Of a DNA stretch of 34,374 bases, positions 16,569 to 24,812 are shown piece after piece. The stretch's first letter is position 1; every line of letters begins with the position of its first letter. The notes under the pieces were generated by a model. That model worked only from the letters and a program-made list of their open reading frames with translations. It was not told where the DNA came from and did no database searches. Made by a program: the position numbers and the translations under genes. The DNA comes from Dehalococcoidia bacterium (GTDB lineage Bacteria > Chloroflexota > Dehalococcoidia > GIF9 > AB-539-J10): contig JAGGZD010000121.1 of the NCBI GenBank assembly GCA_021162245.1, forward strand, positions 1-34,374. Reading direction: 5' to 3'.

Positions 16569-18158
16569 ATGAAAAAAATCTGGCAATTCGTATTTGTCTC
16601 CCTCTTTGTGGGAATTTTGTTATTTCTGCCTTCGATTAGTTGTCACCCTGCAGAATTAGCATTCAACAATGACACCCTTGATCTTTGTGGCAGCAACCCT
16701 GCAACACTTGACCCAGCAATTTCCCGTGAAATGGCATCACATGCCTATATCATGCAAATCTTTAGCGGTTTGGTTCGCCTTGATGAGAATTTAAAAGTGG
16801 TGCCCGACATCGCGGAGAGTTGGGAGAGAAGCGAGGATGGGAAAACATATACCTTCTATCTTCGTCGCGAAGTAAAGTTTCATAGTGGCAGAGAGGTAAA
16901 GGCCAGCGATTTTAAATATTCCTGGGAGCGTGCTTGCAACCAGGCTACGGGTTCTCAGACAGCAGCTACTTATCTGGGTGATATTGTGGGTGCCAATGAT
17001 ATGCTAGCCGGTGAGTCCAGAGAGATTTCAGGAATAAAGGTTCTTGATGATTACACTCTTCAAGTAACTATTAGTACTCCTGTAGCTTATTTCCTGTGCA
17101 AGTTAACATATCCTACTGCATTTGTTGTTGATAGGGTTAGTGTGGAAACTGGGAAAAATTGGTGGCGTCAGCCAGATGGGACTGGCCCTTTCAAGTTACA
17201 GGAATGGGAGCCAGCCCAGCAATTGATTTTGCGACGAAATGAGCTTTATTATGGCTATCCAGCCGGCGTAGAACAGGTTATTTTCCATTTCCTGTCGGGT
17301 ATGCCTATGGCCATGTATGAGAAGGACGAAATTGATATCACCTCTGTTTCCATGTATTACATTGACCAGGTTAGAGATAAAAATGGACCATTTTATCGGG
17401 AATTAGATATAACGCCCGAGCTTAGTCTTTATTATATTGGCTTTGATACTACCAGGGCTCCTTTCGATGATATTAACATTCGCCGTGCTTTTTGCAGTGC
17501 TGTAGATAAGGAACGTATTGTTAGATTGATATTGAGAGGTATGGTAACTGAAGCTAAGGGCATTTTGCCACCTGGCATGCCAGGTTATAATGAAAACTTT
17601 GAAGGTTTGGGCTACAACGTAGAAAAGGCAAAGGAATTTATCGCTGTTTCGAAATATGGTAGCGCTGCGAATTTACCGCCCATTACCATTACCGTTTCAG
17701 GTTATGGTAATGATATTCCGGGTTACCTGGGTGCTATTGTCCAGGGGTGGCAGCAGAATCTTGGAGTTGAAGTAATGATAAGACAGCTGGAGCCAGAGAA
17801 TTACCTTTATTACGTAAAACAGGAAAGAGACGAGATGTTTTTGCTCGGTTGGGTAGCCGATTACCCCGACCCACATAATTTTTTGGATAACCTGTTTTAC
17901 ACTAGAAGCGAGAATAATGTTTCTAGCTATAGCAATCCTGAGCTGGATAATTTGCTTACTCAAGCTGCCATCGAACAGGGTAATGCTACTCGCTTCAGTA
18001 TATATCAGCAAGCTGAGCAGGAAGTAATAGAGGAAGCTCCCTGTTTACCGTTATGGTTTGGCATTAATTATACATTAGTTAAACCCTATGTTCAGAATTA
18101 CGAACTTAACCCCCTTGGCATTGCCGATTTGAGTAAAGTTTGGATGAAGCAGCATTAA
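16569..18158 (+). CDS. ABC transporter solute-binding protein, peptide/nickel family (SBP_bac_5)
   Basis: An extracellular substrate-binding protein of the OppA/DppA type, 529 aa from the ATG at 16569, which has AAGGG just upstream; a GTG at 16554 adds five residues. The hydrophobic N-terminus ends in PSISC, so it may be a lipoprotein, though the lipobox is not canonical. Family landmarks are AESWERSEDGKTYTFYLR, cited here as SWERSEDGKTYTF, then VKFHSG, and DDINIRRAF in the second lobe, with LLGWVADYPDPHNF near residue 420 (LGWVADYPDP). No permease or ATPase gene is nearby, so it must work with components encoded elsewhere. The gene ends 13 bases from the convergent coaE. Confidence 0.88.
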   Translation: MKKIWQFVFVSLFVGILLFLPSISCHPAELAFNNDTLDLCGSNPATLDPAISREMASHAYIMQIFSGLVRLDENLKVVPDIAESWERSEDGKTYTFYLRREVKFHSGREVKASDFKYSWERACNQATGSQTAATYLGDIVGANDMLAGESREISGIKVLDDYTLQVTISTPVAYFLCKLTYPTAFVVDRVSVETGKNWWRQPDGTGPFKLQEWEPAQQLILRRNELYYGYPAGVEQVIFHFLSGMPMAMYEKDEIDITSVSMYYIDQVRDKNGPFYRELDITPELSLYYIGFDTTRAPFDDINIRRAFCSAVDKERIVRLILRGMVTEAKGILPPGMPGYNENFEGLGYNVEKAKEFIAVSKYGSAANLPPITITVSGYGNDIPGYLGAIVQGWQQNLGVEVMIRQLEPENYLYYVKQERDEMFLLGWVADYPDPHNFLDNLFYTRSENNVSSYSNPELDNLLTQAAIEQGNATRFSIYQQAEQEVIEEAPCLPLWFGINYTLVKPYVQNYELNPLGIADLSKVWMKQH

Positions 18159-18171
18159 TTGCGCTACGCAT

Positions 18172-18768
18172 TTATCTTGTGCTGAACCTGTGCCAGAGTT
18201 CGGTTACTCTAGTTTCGAGATGAGCCATATCGCCATCATTGTAAATTATCTCGTCGGCGTATTTCATCTTTTCTCTTGCTGGCATCTGTGACCTGAGCCT
18301 GGACAATGCCTGCACTGTGCTTATTCCTTTGTGTTGAGTGAGCCTTTGAGATACTGTGTTATCGGAGGTCATTACTAACCAGACCTTATCTACCAGTTTT
18401 GTCCAATCTGCTTCAACGAGTAGAGCGGCTTCTACCGTAACAGCTTCAACTCCCTGGCGACTGTAATTTTCGATTCTTTCTTGAACCATACAATACACGC
18501 AGGGATGCACTATTCGATTCAGCTGAGCTAGAGCATGTGGACTGGAAAAGACTATTTGCCCTAACTGTTGGCGGTCGATTTCTCCATTCACCTTCACAAT
18601 ATCTTTGCCAAAGATGTTGATTAATTCCTGCCAGATTTGACTATTCGGTTTGTAAACTTCATGTGCTAATTTATCGGTATCGATAGTGGGAATACCGAGT
18701 TTAGCCAGAATTTGGCAGACTGTACTTTTGCCGCTGCCGATGTTACCTGTTATTCCAATAATAAGCAT
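18172..18768 (-). CDS. coaE: Dephospho-CoA kinase
   Basis: The 198-aa enzyme phosphorylates dephospho-CoA in the last step of CoA synthesis. It has the P-loop GNIGSGKS (residues 8-15), DTDKLAHEV, which lies in the CoA-binding region, and LNRIVHP, all in canonical order. The length is typical. The start is the ATG next to the divergent AmrS gene, only 27 bases away, so the two promoters must overlap the neighbouring coding region or each other. The 3' end is 13 bases from the solute-binding protein, which leaves no room for a separate terminator. Confidence 0.94.
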   Translation of the reverse strand: MLIIGITGNIGSGKSTVCQILAKLGIPTIDTDKLAHEVYKPNSQIWQELINIFGKDIVKVNGEIDRQQLGQIVFSSPHALAQLNRIVHPCVYCMVQERIENYSRQGVEAVTVEAALLVEADWTKLVDKVWLVMTSDNTVSQRLTQHKGISTVQALSRLRSQMPAREKMKYADEIIYNDGDMAHLETRVTELWHRFSTR

Positions 18769-18778
18769 TTACCAGTGG

Positions 18779-18787
18779 TGATATAAT
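18779..18787 (+). promoter_or_regulatory. Extended -10 element (TGATATAAT) at the AmrS start
   Basis: TGATATAAT at 18779-18787 is a perfect extended -10 (TGnTATAAT), ending nine bases before the ATG at 18796. Transcription would then begin about one or two bases before the start codon. No Shine-Dalgarno sequence lies between, so a leaderless mRNA is expected. No good -35 hexamer is visible at the right distance, which fits an extended -10 promoter. Confidence 0.55.
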
Positions 18788-18795
18788 AACTCATA

Positions 18796-19815
18796 ATGGA
18801 GAGAGAAGCGATACTTTATGAAAAACTGCCTGGAGGAAAGGTAAGATGTAATATTTGTCAGTGGCACTGCCTGATTAATCCTGGAAAATCGGGCGTCTGC
18901 CGCATGTATATTAATCGTGATGGCACTTTGTATTCTATGAATTATGCTGAAGTATCGTCATTAGCAATCGACCCTATTGAAAAGAAGCCTCTATTCCACT
19001 TTTTCCCTGGGACTAATGCTTTTTCCCTGGGTACATGGGGATGCAATTTCCATTGCCAGAATTGCCAGAACTGGGAGATTTCCTGTGTGGATATTCCAGA
19101 TACCTCACAACGGTTATTGCCAGGGAAAGAAATAGAATTAGCCAAGAAATATAATTGCGCTGGAATCGCCTGGACTTATAATGAACCTTCCATATGGTTT
19201 GAATATACACTGGATTCAGCCAGATTGGCTAAAGAAAATGGTCTCTATACTGCTTACATTACCAATGGCTATATTACTCCTGAGGCTTTAGATACTATAG
19301 GTCCTTATCTTGATGCATGGAGGGTTGATGTTAAAGGTTTTAACGATGGGTTTTATCACCAACTAACTAAAATCCCTCACTGGCGTGGCATTCTGGATAT
19401 GGCTAAACGAGCTAAAGACAAATGGGATATGCACATTGAGGTGGTAACTAATGTTGTTCCTACTATGAATGATGATGAAAAACAACTCAGTGGTATTGCT
19501 TCCTGGATTCGGGATAACTTGGGAGAACTTACTCCATGGCATGTAACTCGTTTTTACCCTATGCGTAATTTAAGTCACCTCATGCCTACACCGATATCCA
19601 CATTGGAAATAGCTTACCAGATTGGCAAAAAAGCTGGGCTAAAATTTGTCTACCTGGGTAATGTTCCAGGACACGAATACGAGAATACTATTTGTTATTC
19701 TTGCGGCAAGCTGGTTGTTCAACGGGTTGGCTACAATACTGAAGTATTGGGACTGGATAAGTCCAGGTGTAAATTCTGCGGAAGCGAACTTAATTTCAGG
19801 ACAAAATCAAGATGA
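18796..19815 (+). CDS. amrS: AmmeMemoRadiSam system radical SAM enzyme (AmrS)
   Basis: A 339-aa radical SAM protein with Cys83-x3-Cys87-x2-Cys90 (CNFHCQNC) for the SAM-binding [4Fe-4S] cluster. Ahead of it are four further cysteines, Cys18, Cys21, Cys25 and Cys35, and at the C-terminus CYSC and CKFC form a zinc-ribbon-like pair. This N- and C-terminal cysteine arrangement and SLAIDPIEKKPL identify the AmrS family rather than pyruvate formate-lyase activases, its nearest relatives. The biochemical role is not something I can state with confidence. AmrA follows 137 bases downstream, but no Memo (AmrB) gene is present in the window. The gene has no Shine-Dalgarno and probably a leaderless transcript. 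Confidence 0.9.
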   Translation: MEREAILYEKLPGGKVRCNICQWHCLINPGKSGVCRMYINRDGTLYSMNYAEVSSLAIDPIEKKPLFHFFPGTNAFSLGTWGCNFHCQNCQNWEISCVDIPDTSQRLLPGKEIELAKKYNCAGIAWTYNEPSIWFEYTLDSARLAKENGLYTAYITNGYITPEALDTIGPYLDAWRVDVKGFNDGFYHQLTKIPHWRGILDMAKRAKDKWDMHIEVVTNVVPTMNDDEKQLSGIASWIRDNLGELTPWHVTRFYPMRNLSHLMPTPISTLEIAYQIGKKAGLKFVYLGNVPGHEYENTICYSCGKLVVQRVGYNTEVLGLDKSRCKFCGSELNFRTKSR

Positions 19816-19952
19816 AAATAAACTGCAATGTAACTTTACCCATGGGGGGATGGAGAAAACAGGAGAGAGTTAGGTAGAAAAGAGAAAGAGAAGCCCAAAA
19901 GCAAAGTTCTAATGAGCTAACGTTGGAATAACATAATTATGAGGAGGTATTT

Positions 19953-20468
19953 ATGAAAGAGGAACTTAACCCTATAGTGAAATTGGCTAAGGAAACGGTA
20001 GAAAGCTACCTTCGTTACGGCACAATACTTCAACCGAAAGAACTTAGCCCAGAAATGAAGAAACGAGCTGGCGTTTTCGTTTCTATCCACAAATATGGTG
20101 TACTAAGAGGTTGTATCGGTACCTTTGAGCCAACTAAGAATAATGTGGCTGAGGAAATTATAGCCAATGCTATTAGCTCAGCTACTAGAGATCCCCGTTT
20201 TCCCTCAATTGCCGAGGCTGAATTATCTGAACTGGAGTATAGCGTGGATATTCTTACTAAACCAGAGGCAGTTGAGGACGCAAATCAGCTTAATCCTAAA
20301 GAATATGGACTGATTGTGGAGAGTGGTTCCAAGAAGGGTCTTTTACTGCCTGACCTGGATGGTATAGACACAATCGAGCGGCAGATTGAAATTTGCCGAC
20401 TCAAGGCAGGGATATCACCTTCTGCACCTATCAAGCTCTACCGTTTTCAGGTAAAGAGATTTAAATAA
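19953..20468 (+). CDS. amrA: AMMECR1 domain protein (AmmeMemoRadiSam protein A)
   Basis: The 171-aa protein is a single AMMECR1 domain. The invariant LRGCIG motif is at residues 51-56, and the segments [13 protein letters not shown] and [11 protein letters not shown] follow in the usual order. The family is conserved from archaea to humans, and its chemistry is unsettled to my knowledge. The ATG has a strong GAGGAGG. Its stop shares a base with the start of rarA (TAATG), so it is coupled to that gene, although a functional link to DNA replication is doubtful. Cytoplasmic. Confidence 0.92.
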   Translation: MKEELNPIVKLAKETVESYLRYGTILQPKELSPEMKKRAGVFVSIHKYGVLRGCIGTFEPTKNNVAEEIIANAISSATRDPRFPSIAEAELSELEYSVDILTKPEAVEDANQLNPKEYGLIVESGSKKGLLLPDLDGIDTIERQIEICRLKAGISPSAPIKLYRFQVKRFK

Positions 20469-21808
20469 TGAGCCTGGAGATGCCTCTTTTTAACCTGCAA
20501 CAAAAGGGAAACCCATCTGACGCTATACCTTTGGCAGCAAAAATGCGCCCACAGAGCTTGAGTGATTTTGTGGGACAGGAGCACTTGTTGGGTAAAGGCA
20601 AAGTACTCAGAAGATGCATTGAAACAAATTGCCTGCCGTCGATGATTCTCTGGGGTCCCCCAGGAAGTGGCAAAACAAGTTTAGCTTGTATTATCGCACA
20701 GAATACTGAATCGCATTTCAGTTCTCTGACTGCTGTTAGCGCTGGGGTAGCTGACCTGCGTCGTATCACCAGTGAAGCTAAGCAGAGATTAAAATTATCA
20801 GGACAACGAACAATCCTTTTTATAGATGAAATTCATCGCTTTAATAAGGCGCAGCAAGATGCTGTTCTTCCATTTGTAGAAAATGGTACCGTGATTCTTA
20901 TTGGGGCTACTACTGAAAATCCTTCTTTTGAAGTCGTATCACCTTTACTTTCACGGTGTCGGGTTTTTCAATTAAACTTGCTTACAAACAAACAGGTTAG
21001 ATTCATTGTAGAGCGGGCTCTAAAAAATAGTGAGCAGGGACTAGGAACATTGGAAGTGACTATTGATGAAGAAGCTCTTGATAACCTGGTGAACATGTCC
21101 AATGGCGATGCTCGTATAGCTCTTAATGTTTTGGAGATGGCTGTGTCTATTACTTTGCCTGATAGTAATGGTAATCGTCGAATAAAATTACCAGATGTTG
21201 AGGATGCATTACAACATCGGGCATTACCCTATGACAAGAGTGGTGATCAGCACTATGACATTATGTCTGCTCTGCATAAATCTCTGCGTGGCTCTGACCC
21301 TGATGCCGCCTTATATTGGCTGGGGCGTATGATTGAAAGTGGAGAAGAACCTCTTTATATTGCTCGTCGCTTAGTGCGTTTCGCTTCTGAAGATGTAGGC
21401 ATGGCTGATCCACAAGCTCTGTTATTAGCTATAGCTGCTCAGCAAGCAGTTCATTTTGTTGGCATGCCAGAAGCCAATCTGGCTCTAGTTGAGGCAGTGG
21501 TATTTCTAGCTTCGGCTCATAAAAGTAACTCTTTATATCAGGCTTATTCTCGAGTGAAACAGGATATAGAGCACAGCCGCAATGAGCCAGTGCCCCTCTG
21601 GTTACGTAATCCTAAAACATCTTTGATGCGACAGATGGGATATGGGCAGGGTTATAAATATGCACATGATCACCCGGGACATTTTATAAAGCAGCAGTAT
21701 TTGCCCCACTCCCTCAAAGGAAAACACTATTATATTCCCAGCGATCAAGGTTATGAAGTAGAAGTTGATGCCAGGTTGAAAGCTTGGTGGGGAAAGCATT
21801 TGTTATGA
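20468..21808 (+). CDS. rarA: Replication-associated recombination protein A (RarA/MgsA AAA+ ATPase)
   Basis: A 446-aa AAA+ ATPase that acts at stalled replication forks and is related to clamp loaders. Walker A is GPPGSGKT (residues 63-70), Walker B is FIDEIHRFN, sensor 1 lies in [12 protein letters not shown], and the C-terminal part holds the RarA tetramerisation region with [11 protein letters not shown] and YLPHSLKGK. The length and order match RarA of other bacteria. The ATG overlaps the amrA stop by one base. No frameshift or missing motif was seen. Confidence 0.94.
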   Translation: MSLEMPLFNLQQKGNPSDAIPLAAKMRPQSLSDFVGQEHLLGKGKVLRRCIETNCLPSMILWGPPGSGKTSLACIIAQNTESHFSSLTAVSAGVADLRRITSEAKQRLKLSGQRTILFIDEIHRFNKAQQDAVLPFVENGTVILIGATTENPSFEVVSPLLSRCRVFQLNLLTNKQVRFIVERALKNSEQGLGTLEVTIDEEALDNLVNMSNGDARIALNVLEMAVSITLPDSNGNRRIKLPDVEDALQHRALPYDKSGDQHYDIMSALHKSLRGSDPDAALYWLGRMIESGEEPLYIARRLVRFASEDVGMADPQALLLAIAAQQAVHFVGMPEANLALVEAVVFLASAHKSNSLYQAYSRVKQDIEHSRNEPVPLWLRNPKTSLMRQMGYGQGYKYAHDHPGHFIKQQYLPHSLKGKHYYIPSDQGYEVEVDARLKAWWGKHLL

Positions 21809-21882
21809 TACAATGTTGAACAAGAGTAGGAGAGCATCTTTGACTATTGATACCATTGGCACTGAGGTGAAGGAGGTATATT

Positions 21883-22512
21883 TTGCCTAAATTTTTGTTA
21901 ACCCCTAAAGATACTAAATTTTATGACTTGTTTGAACAGGGTACTGCTAACCTGGTTGTTGCTGCAGGAAAACTTGTTGATCTGTTCGAAAATTATACAG
22001 ATGTTGAAGCGAAGGCAAAAGAACTCAAAGATGCAGAAAGTCATGGTGATGTTATAACACATGAGGTAATGCAGCGGTTGCATCGCACTTTCGTGACTCC
22101 TATCGATAGAGAAGATATCGCTTTGCTTGCCCAAAGTCTGGACGATATGATGGATTTTATCGAGGCTGCCGGCAGAACTGCTTTCCTTTATCGTATTACC
22201 AAACCCACGGCAAGGTCACAAGAGCTAACCATAATCATATCCAAGGTCGCTAAGAAACTAAACGAAGTGATGCCCTGTTTGCGACACCATGACCAATTCC
22301 CGCAAATTCTGGAGGAGTGTGTGGAAATTAACAGCCTGGAAAACGAAGCCGATGATATACATCATAGTGCCCAAACTGAACTGTTCGAACATTGCACTGA
22401 CCCGTGCAGAATAATTAAATGGCGCGAGATATATCAACATTTGGAGGATGCTACTGACAGGGGAGAAGATGTGGCTAATGTACTTGAAGGTATAGTATTG
22501 AAGTATGCCTGA
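21883..22512 (+). CDS. DUF47 family phosphate-transport accessory protein (PhoU-like)
   Basis: A 209-aa all-helical DUF47/PhoU-like protein, with the pattern of acidic helices (DDMMDFIEAAGRTA, NEADDIHH, LEDATDRGEDVANVLE) that bind metal clusters in PhoU relatives. Such proteins are encoded with PiT transporters and are thought to regulate them. The start is a TTG at 21883, chosen because AAGGAGGT at 21870-21877 stands at ideal distance and no ATG or GTG fits. It overlaps the transporter gene by 8 bases, indicating translational coupling. Confidence 0.92.
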   Translation: MPKFLLTPKDTKFYDLFEQGTANLVVAAGKLVDLFENYTDVEAKAKELKDAESHGDVITHEVMQRLHRTFVTPIDREDIALLAQSLDDMMDFIEAAGRTAFLYRITKPTARSQELTIIISKVAKKLNEVMPCLRHHDQFPQILEECVEINSLENEADDIHHSAQTELFEHCTDPCRIIKWREIYQHLEDATDRGEDVANVLEGIVLKYA

Positions 22513-23524
22513 TCCTCAAATACTGTTAATTTTAATAATTACAGCAGCTGTTGGCTTTGGCATAGCCAATGGTTTTAATGACGCTGCCAATTCTGTTGCT
22601 ACGGTAATCGGCACCCGCACACTTTCTCCTCGCACTGCCATAATCATGGCAGCTTTTTTTGAATTCGCTGGAGCAGCCACGGGCAATGCAGTGGCGATAA
22701 CTATTGGCAAAGGGATTATTGAGCCTGAATTCTTGACTATGGACATTGTTCTTTCTGGCGTTATGGCGATTATCATCTGGGCTGTTGTTACCACACATTA
22801 TGGTATGCCTATTAGTTTGACCCACGGATTAGTAGCAGGGTTGGTGGGAGCTGGCATAGCTATGGGGAGCGCGAAAATCATTATTTGGAGAACTCTGGCA
22901 AGAGTGTTCTCGGCAGTCGGTTTTGCCCCCCTCCTGGGTTTTGGTGGTGGTTTTTTGGCAATGTTAGCTATATTATGGCTCTTCCAAAAAACCGGGCCGT
23001 CAAAGATACGAAGTATTTTTAGTAAGTTACATATACTTTCGTCGGCCTTCCTGGCCTATAGCCATGGTAAGAATGATGGGCAAATGCCTATTGGCTTGAT
23101 TATGATGGCACTGGTAACTTCTCCTTATTATGACAGTAGTTTATGGCAACACCTCTCATTGTTAGATTCTAATACCTGGTGGATCATAGTTATCTCTGCG
23201 GGCTCAATTAGCTTTGGTACTGCTATTGGTGGATGGAGAGTTATCAAAACACTGGGATTAAAGGTGACTACCTTACGTCCTGTCCAGGGATTTACAGCAA
23301 CGGTATCGGCGTCCACTGTCATTGAGCTCGCTTCGCATTACGGCATCCCAGTGAGCACCACACACTGTGTGAGCTCCTCCATTATGGGGGTTGGGGCCAC
23401 GAGGCGCCTTTCTGCAGTGCGATGGGGAATAGCCAAAGACATCGTGTTGACCTGGATTTGTACCTTTCCGGCATGCGGCATTCTGGGCTGGATTATTGCT
23501 ACCGTTCTGAAAAGATTTCTTTGA
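22505..23524 (+). CDS. pit: Inorganic phosphate transporter, PiT family
   Basis: A 339-aa integral membrane protein with about ten hydrophobic segments. The two PiT signature repeats are visible: GFNDAANSVATVIGT near residue 23 and SHGKNDGQMPIG in the middle, plus the C-terminal VSTTHCVSSSIMGVG. PiT proteins import phosphate with a cation as a metal-phosphate complex. The gene overlaps the DUF47 partner by 8 bases. The sequence lacks the long central cytoplasmic loop of the E. coli protein, as is usual for the short PiT subfamily. It ends 138 bases before the convergent M24 gene. Confidence 0.93.
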   Translation: MPDPQILLILIITAAVGFGIANGFNDAANSVATVIGTRTLSPRTAIIMAAFFEFAGAATGNAVAITIGKGIIEPEFLTMDIVLSGVMAIIIWAVVTTHYGMPISLTHGLVAGLVGAGIAMGSAKIIIWRTLARVFSAVGFAPLLGFGGGFLAMLAILWLFQKTGPSKIRSIFSKLHILSSAFLAYSHGKNDGQMPIGLIMMALVTSPYYDSSLWQHLSLLDSNTWWIIVISAGSISFGTAIGGWRVIKTLGLKVTTLRPVQGFTATVSASTVIELASHYGIPVSTTHCVSSSIMGVGATRRLSAVRWGIAKDIVLTWICTFPACGILGWIIATVLKRFL

Positions 23525-23662
23525 TCTAAAAATTATGGAGTCTATAGAGCCAGTAGCATATTATTGAGAGAGAAAAAGCTGGAATTAGAAACAGCCAGCA
23601 CTGTACTGCTCCCATACCCCTGTATCTACTGGATATGATGGCAGCTGGTGAAAGAAATTCTA
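23525..23662. other. Convergent intergenic gap without a clear terminator
   Basis: A 138-base spacer between pit and the M24 gene. A 7-bp inverted pair (CCAGTAG near 23550 and CTACTGG near 23630) and a weak GCTGG/CCAGC pair are present, but no stem plus T run that I would call a terminator. Confidence 0.4.
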
Positions 23663-24772
23663 TCACTGGAAGAATAGATTCTTGGGATAGGTAGTTAGCA
23701 TTTTTGCCCCGGATTCTGTTATTGCTACGGTATCTTCCAACCTGATACCAAGGTTTTGTTTCGCCCGTATCGAGCCCTGAAATAAAGCTATGACCATATC
23801 CTTCTCAATCTTGGAATCTGAGCCTGCTGCGGTAGATGACTCCAAGTAGGGATGCTCTTCAACTTGCAGGCCAATATTATGTCCTACATGAGCTAGCAGT
23901 CGATAGCCAGTAGCTTTTGTAGCTTCTTCGGCTACAATTTGAACTTCTCCAGTGGTTATGCCAGGACGGAGCTGTTGCAAAACTGTGTCCTGTGCAATGC
24001 GGAAGGCATTAAAGGCATCTTTTAATTCTGTGCTTGGTTTACCAACGACGGCGGTCCGTGCTATATCTGAACAGTAGCCATTGTAGACTGCACCCAAATC
24101 TATCGTAACCAAATCTCCATTTTCTATTTGTTTCTGAGTTGCCCAGGCGTGGGGAAGTTTAGTCCGTGGTCCAGAAGCTAGAATAGTGGGGTGTTTCAAC
24201 CGGTCAGATCCCAGCGTTAGCATATGGTGCTCTGCCAGAGATGCAACTTGAAGTTCTGTCATACCCGGCTTCAGAGATTCCAGAGCAATTTTCATCCCTT
24301 CATCTGCAATTGCACAAGCTTTTTGGATAAAGCTGATTTCCTCCTCAGTCTTCACCGATCTTAAACCCTCTGCTTCCTCAGTAACATTTACAAGTTCGAT
24401 GTTTGATGACGATCGTCTCAAAGAATTCCCTAACACTTCAAGGGAAATATCATCCATGCCAATTTTCCCTTTCGTGACGCCGAGGTCTTTGAGTGTTTTA
24501 ATTATTATTGTGCCTTGAGTGTACCCAGTGTATGCTTTAATATCAACGTCTTTCGCTTGTTTTCGCGCGAATTCCTCATCGAGCCAGAGCACTGCTAATG
24601 CTGGCCGACTCCGCTGAGTAACTATAAGAACACTACATGCATGTACACTGGGCTCTGTCACATCTGTAAGATACTGTATGTTCTCAGCTGCAGACAATAC
24701 CAGTGCTTCGTAGCCGCTGTCCCTTATCAGCTTTTGAGCTCTCTCGCGTCTTTGTGCAATTTCGCTGTCCAT
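23663..24772 (-). CDS. M24-family peptidase homologue (aminopeptidase P / prolidase-like), altered metal site
   Basis: A 369-aa pita-bread protein: N-terminal creatinase-like domain (about 1-135) and catalytic-type domain (about 140-365). Asp225 and Asp236 (DLGAVYNGYCSD), His298 (GHNIG) and Glu346 (RLEDTV) match four of the five M24 metal ligands. The fifth, the glutamate of the usual (T/A)xEPG motif, aligns with Phe331 in IALFQGS. The protein may thus bind metal differently, be inactive as a peptidase, or serve another role; creatinase-like and non-peptidase members of this fold are known. The frame is intact, so it is not a pseudogene by eye. It lies 40 bases downstream of the tubulin-like gene and is probably cotranscribed with it. 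Confidence 0.88.
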   Translation of the reverse strand: MDSEIAQRRERAQKLIRDSGYEALVLSAAENIQYLTDVTEPSVHACSVLIVTQRSRPALAVLWLDEEFARKQAKDVDIKAYTGYTQGTIIIKTLKDLGVTKGKIGMDDISLEVLGNSLRRSSSNIELVNVTEEAEGLRSVKTEEEISFIQKACAIADEGMKIALESLKPGMTELQVASLAEHHMLTLGSDRLKHPTILASGPRTKLPHAWATQKQIENGDLVTIDLGAVYNGYCSDIARTAVVGKPSTELKDAFNAFRIAQDTVLQQLRPGITTGEVQIVAEEATKATGYRLLAHVGHNIGLQVEEHPYLESSTAAGSDSKIEKDMVIALFQGSIRAKQNLGIRLEDTVAITESGAKMLTTYPKNLFFQ

Positions 24773-24812
24773 AGGTCAAACCCTCCTGTCACAGAAATAA
24801 GTAATTTGTTTA

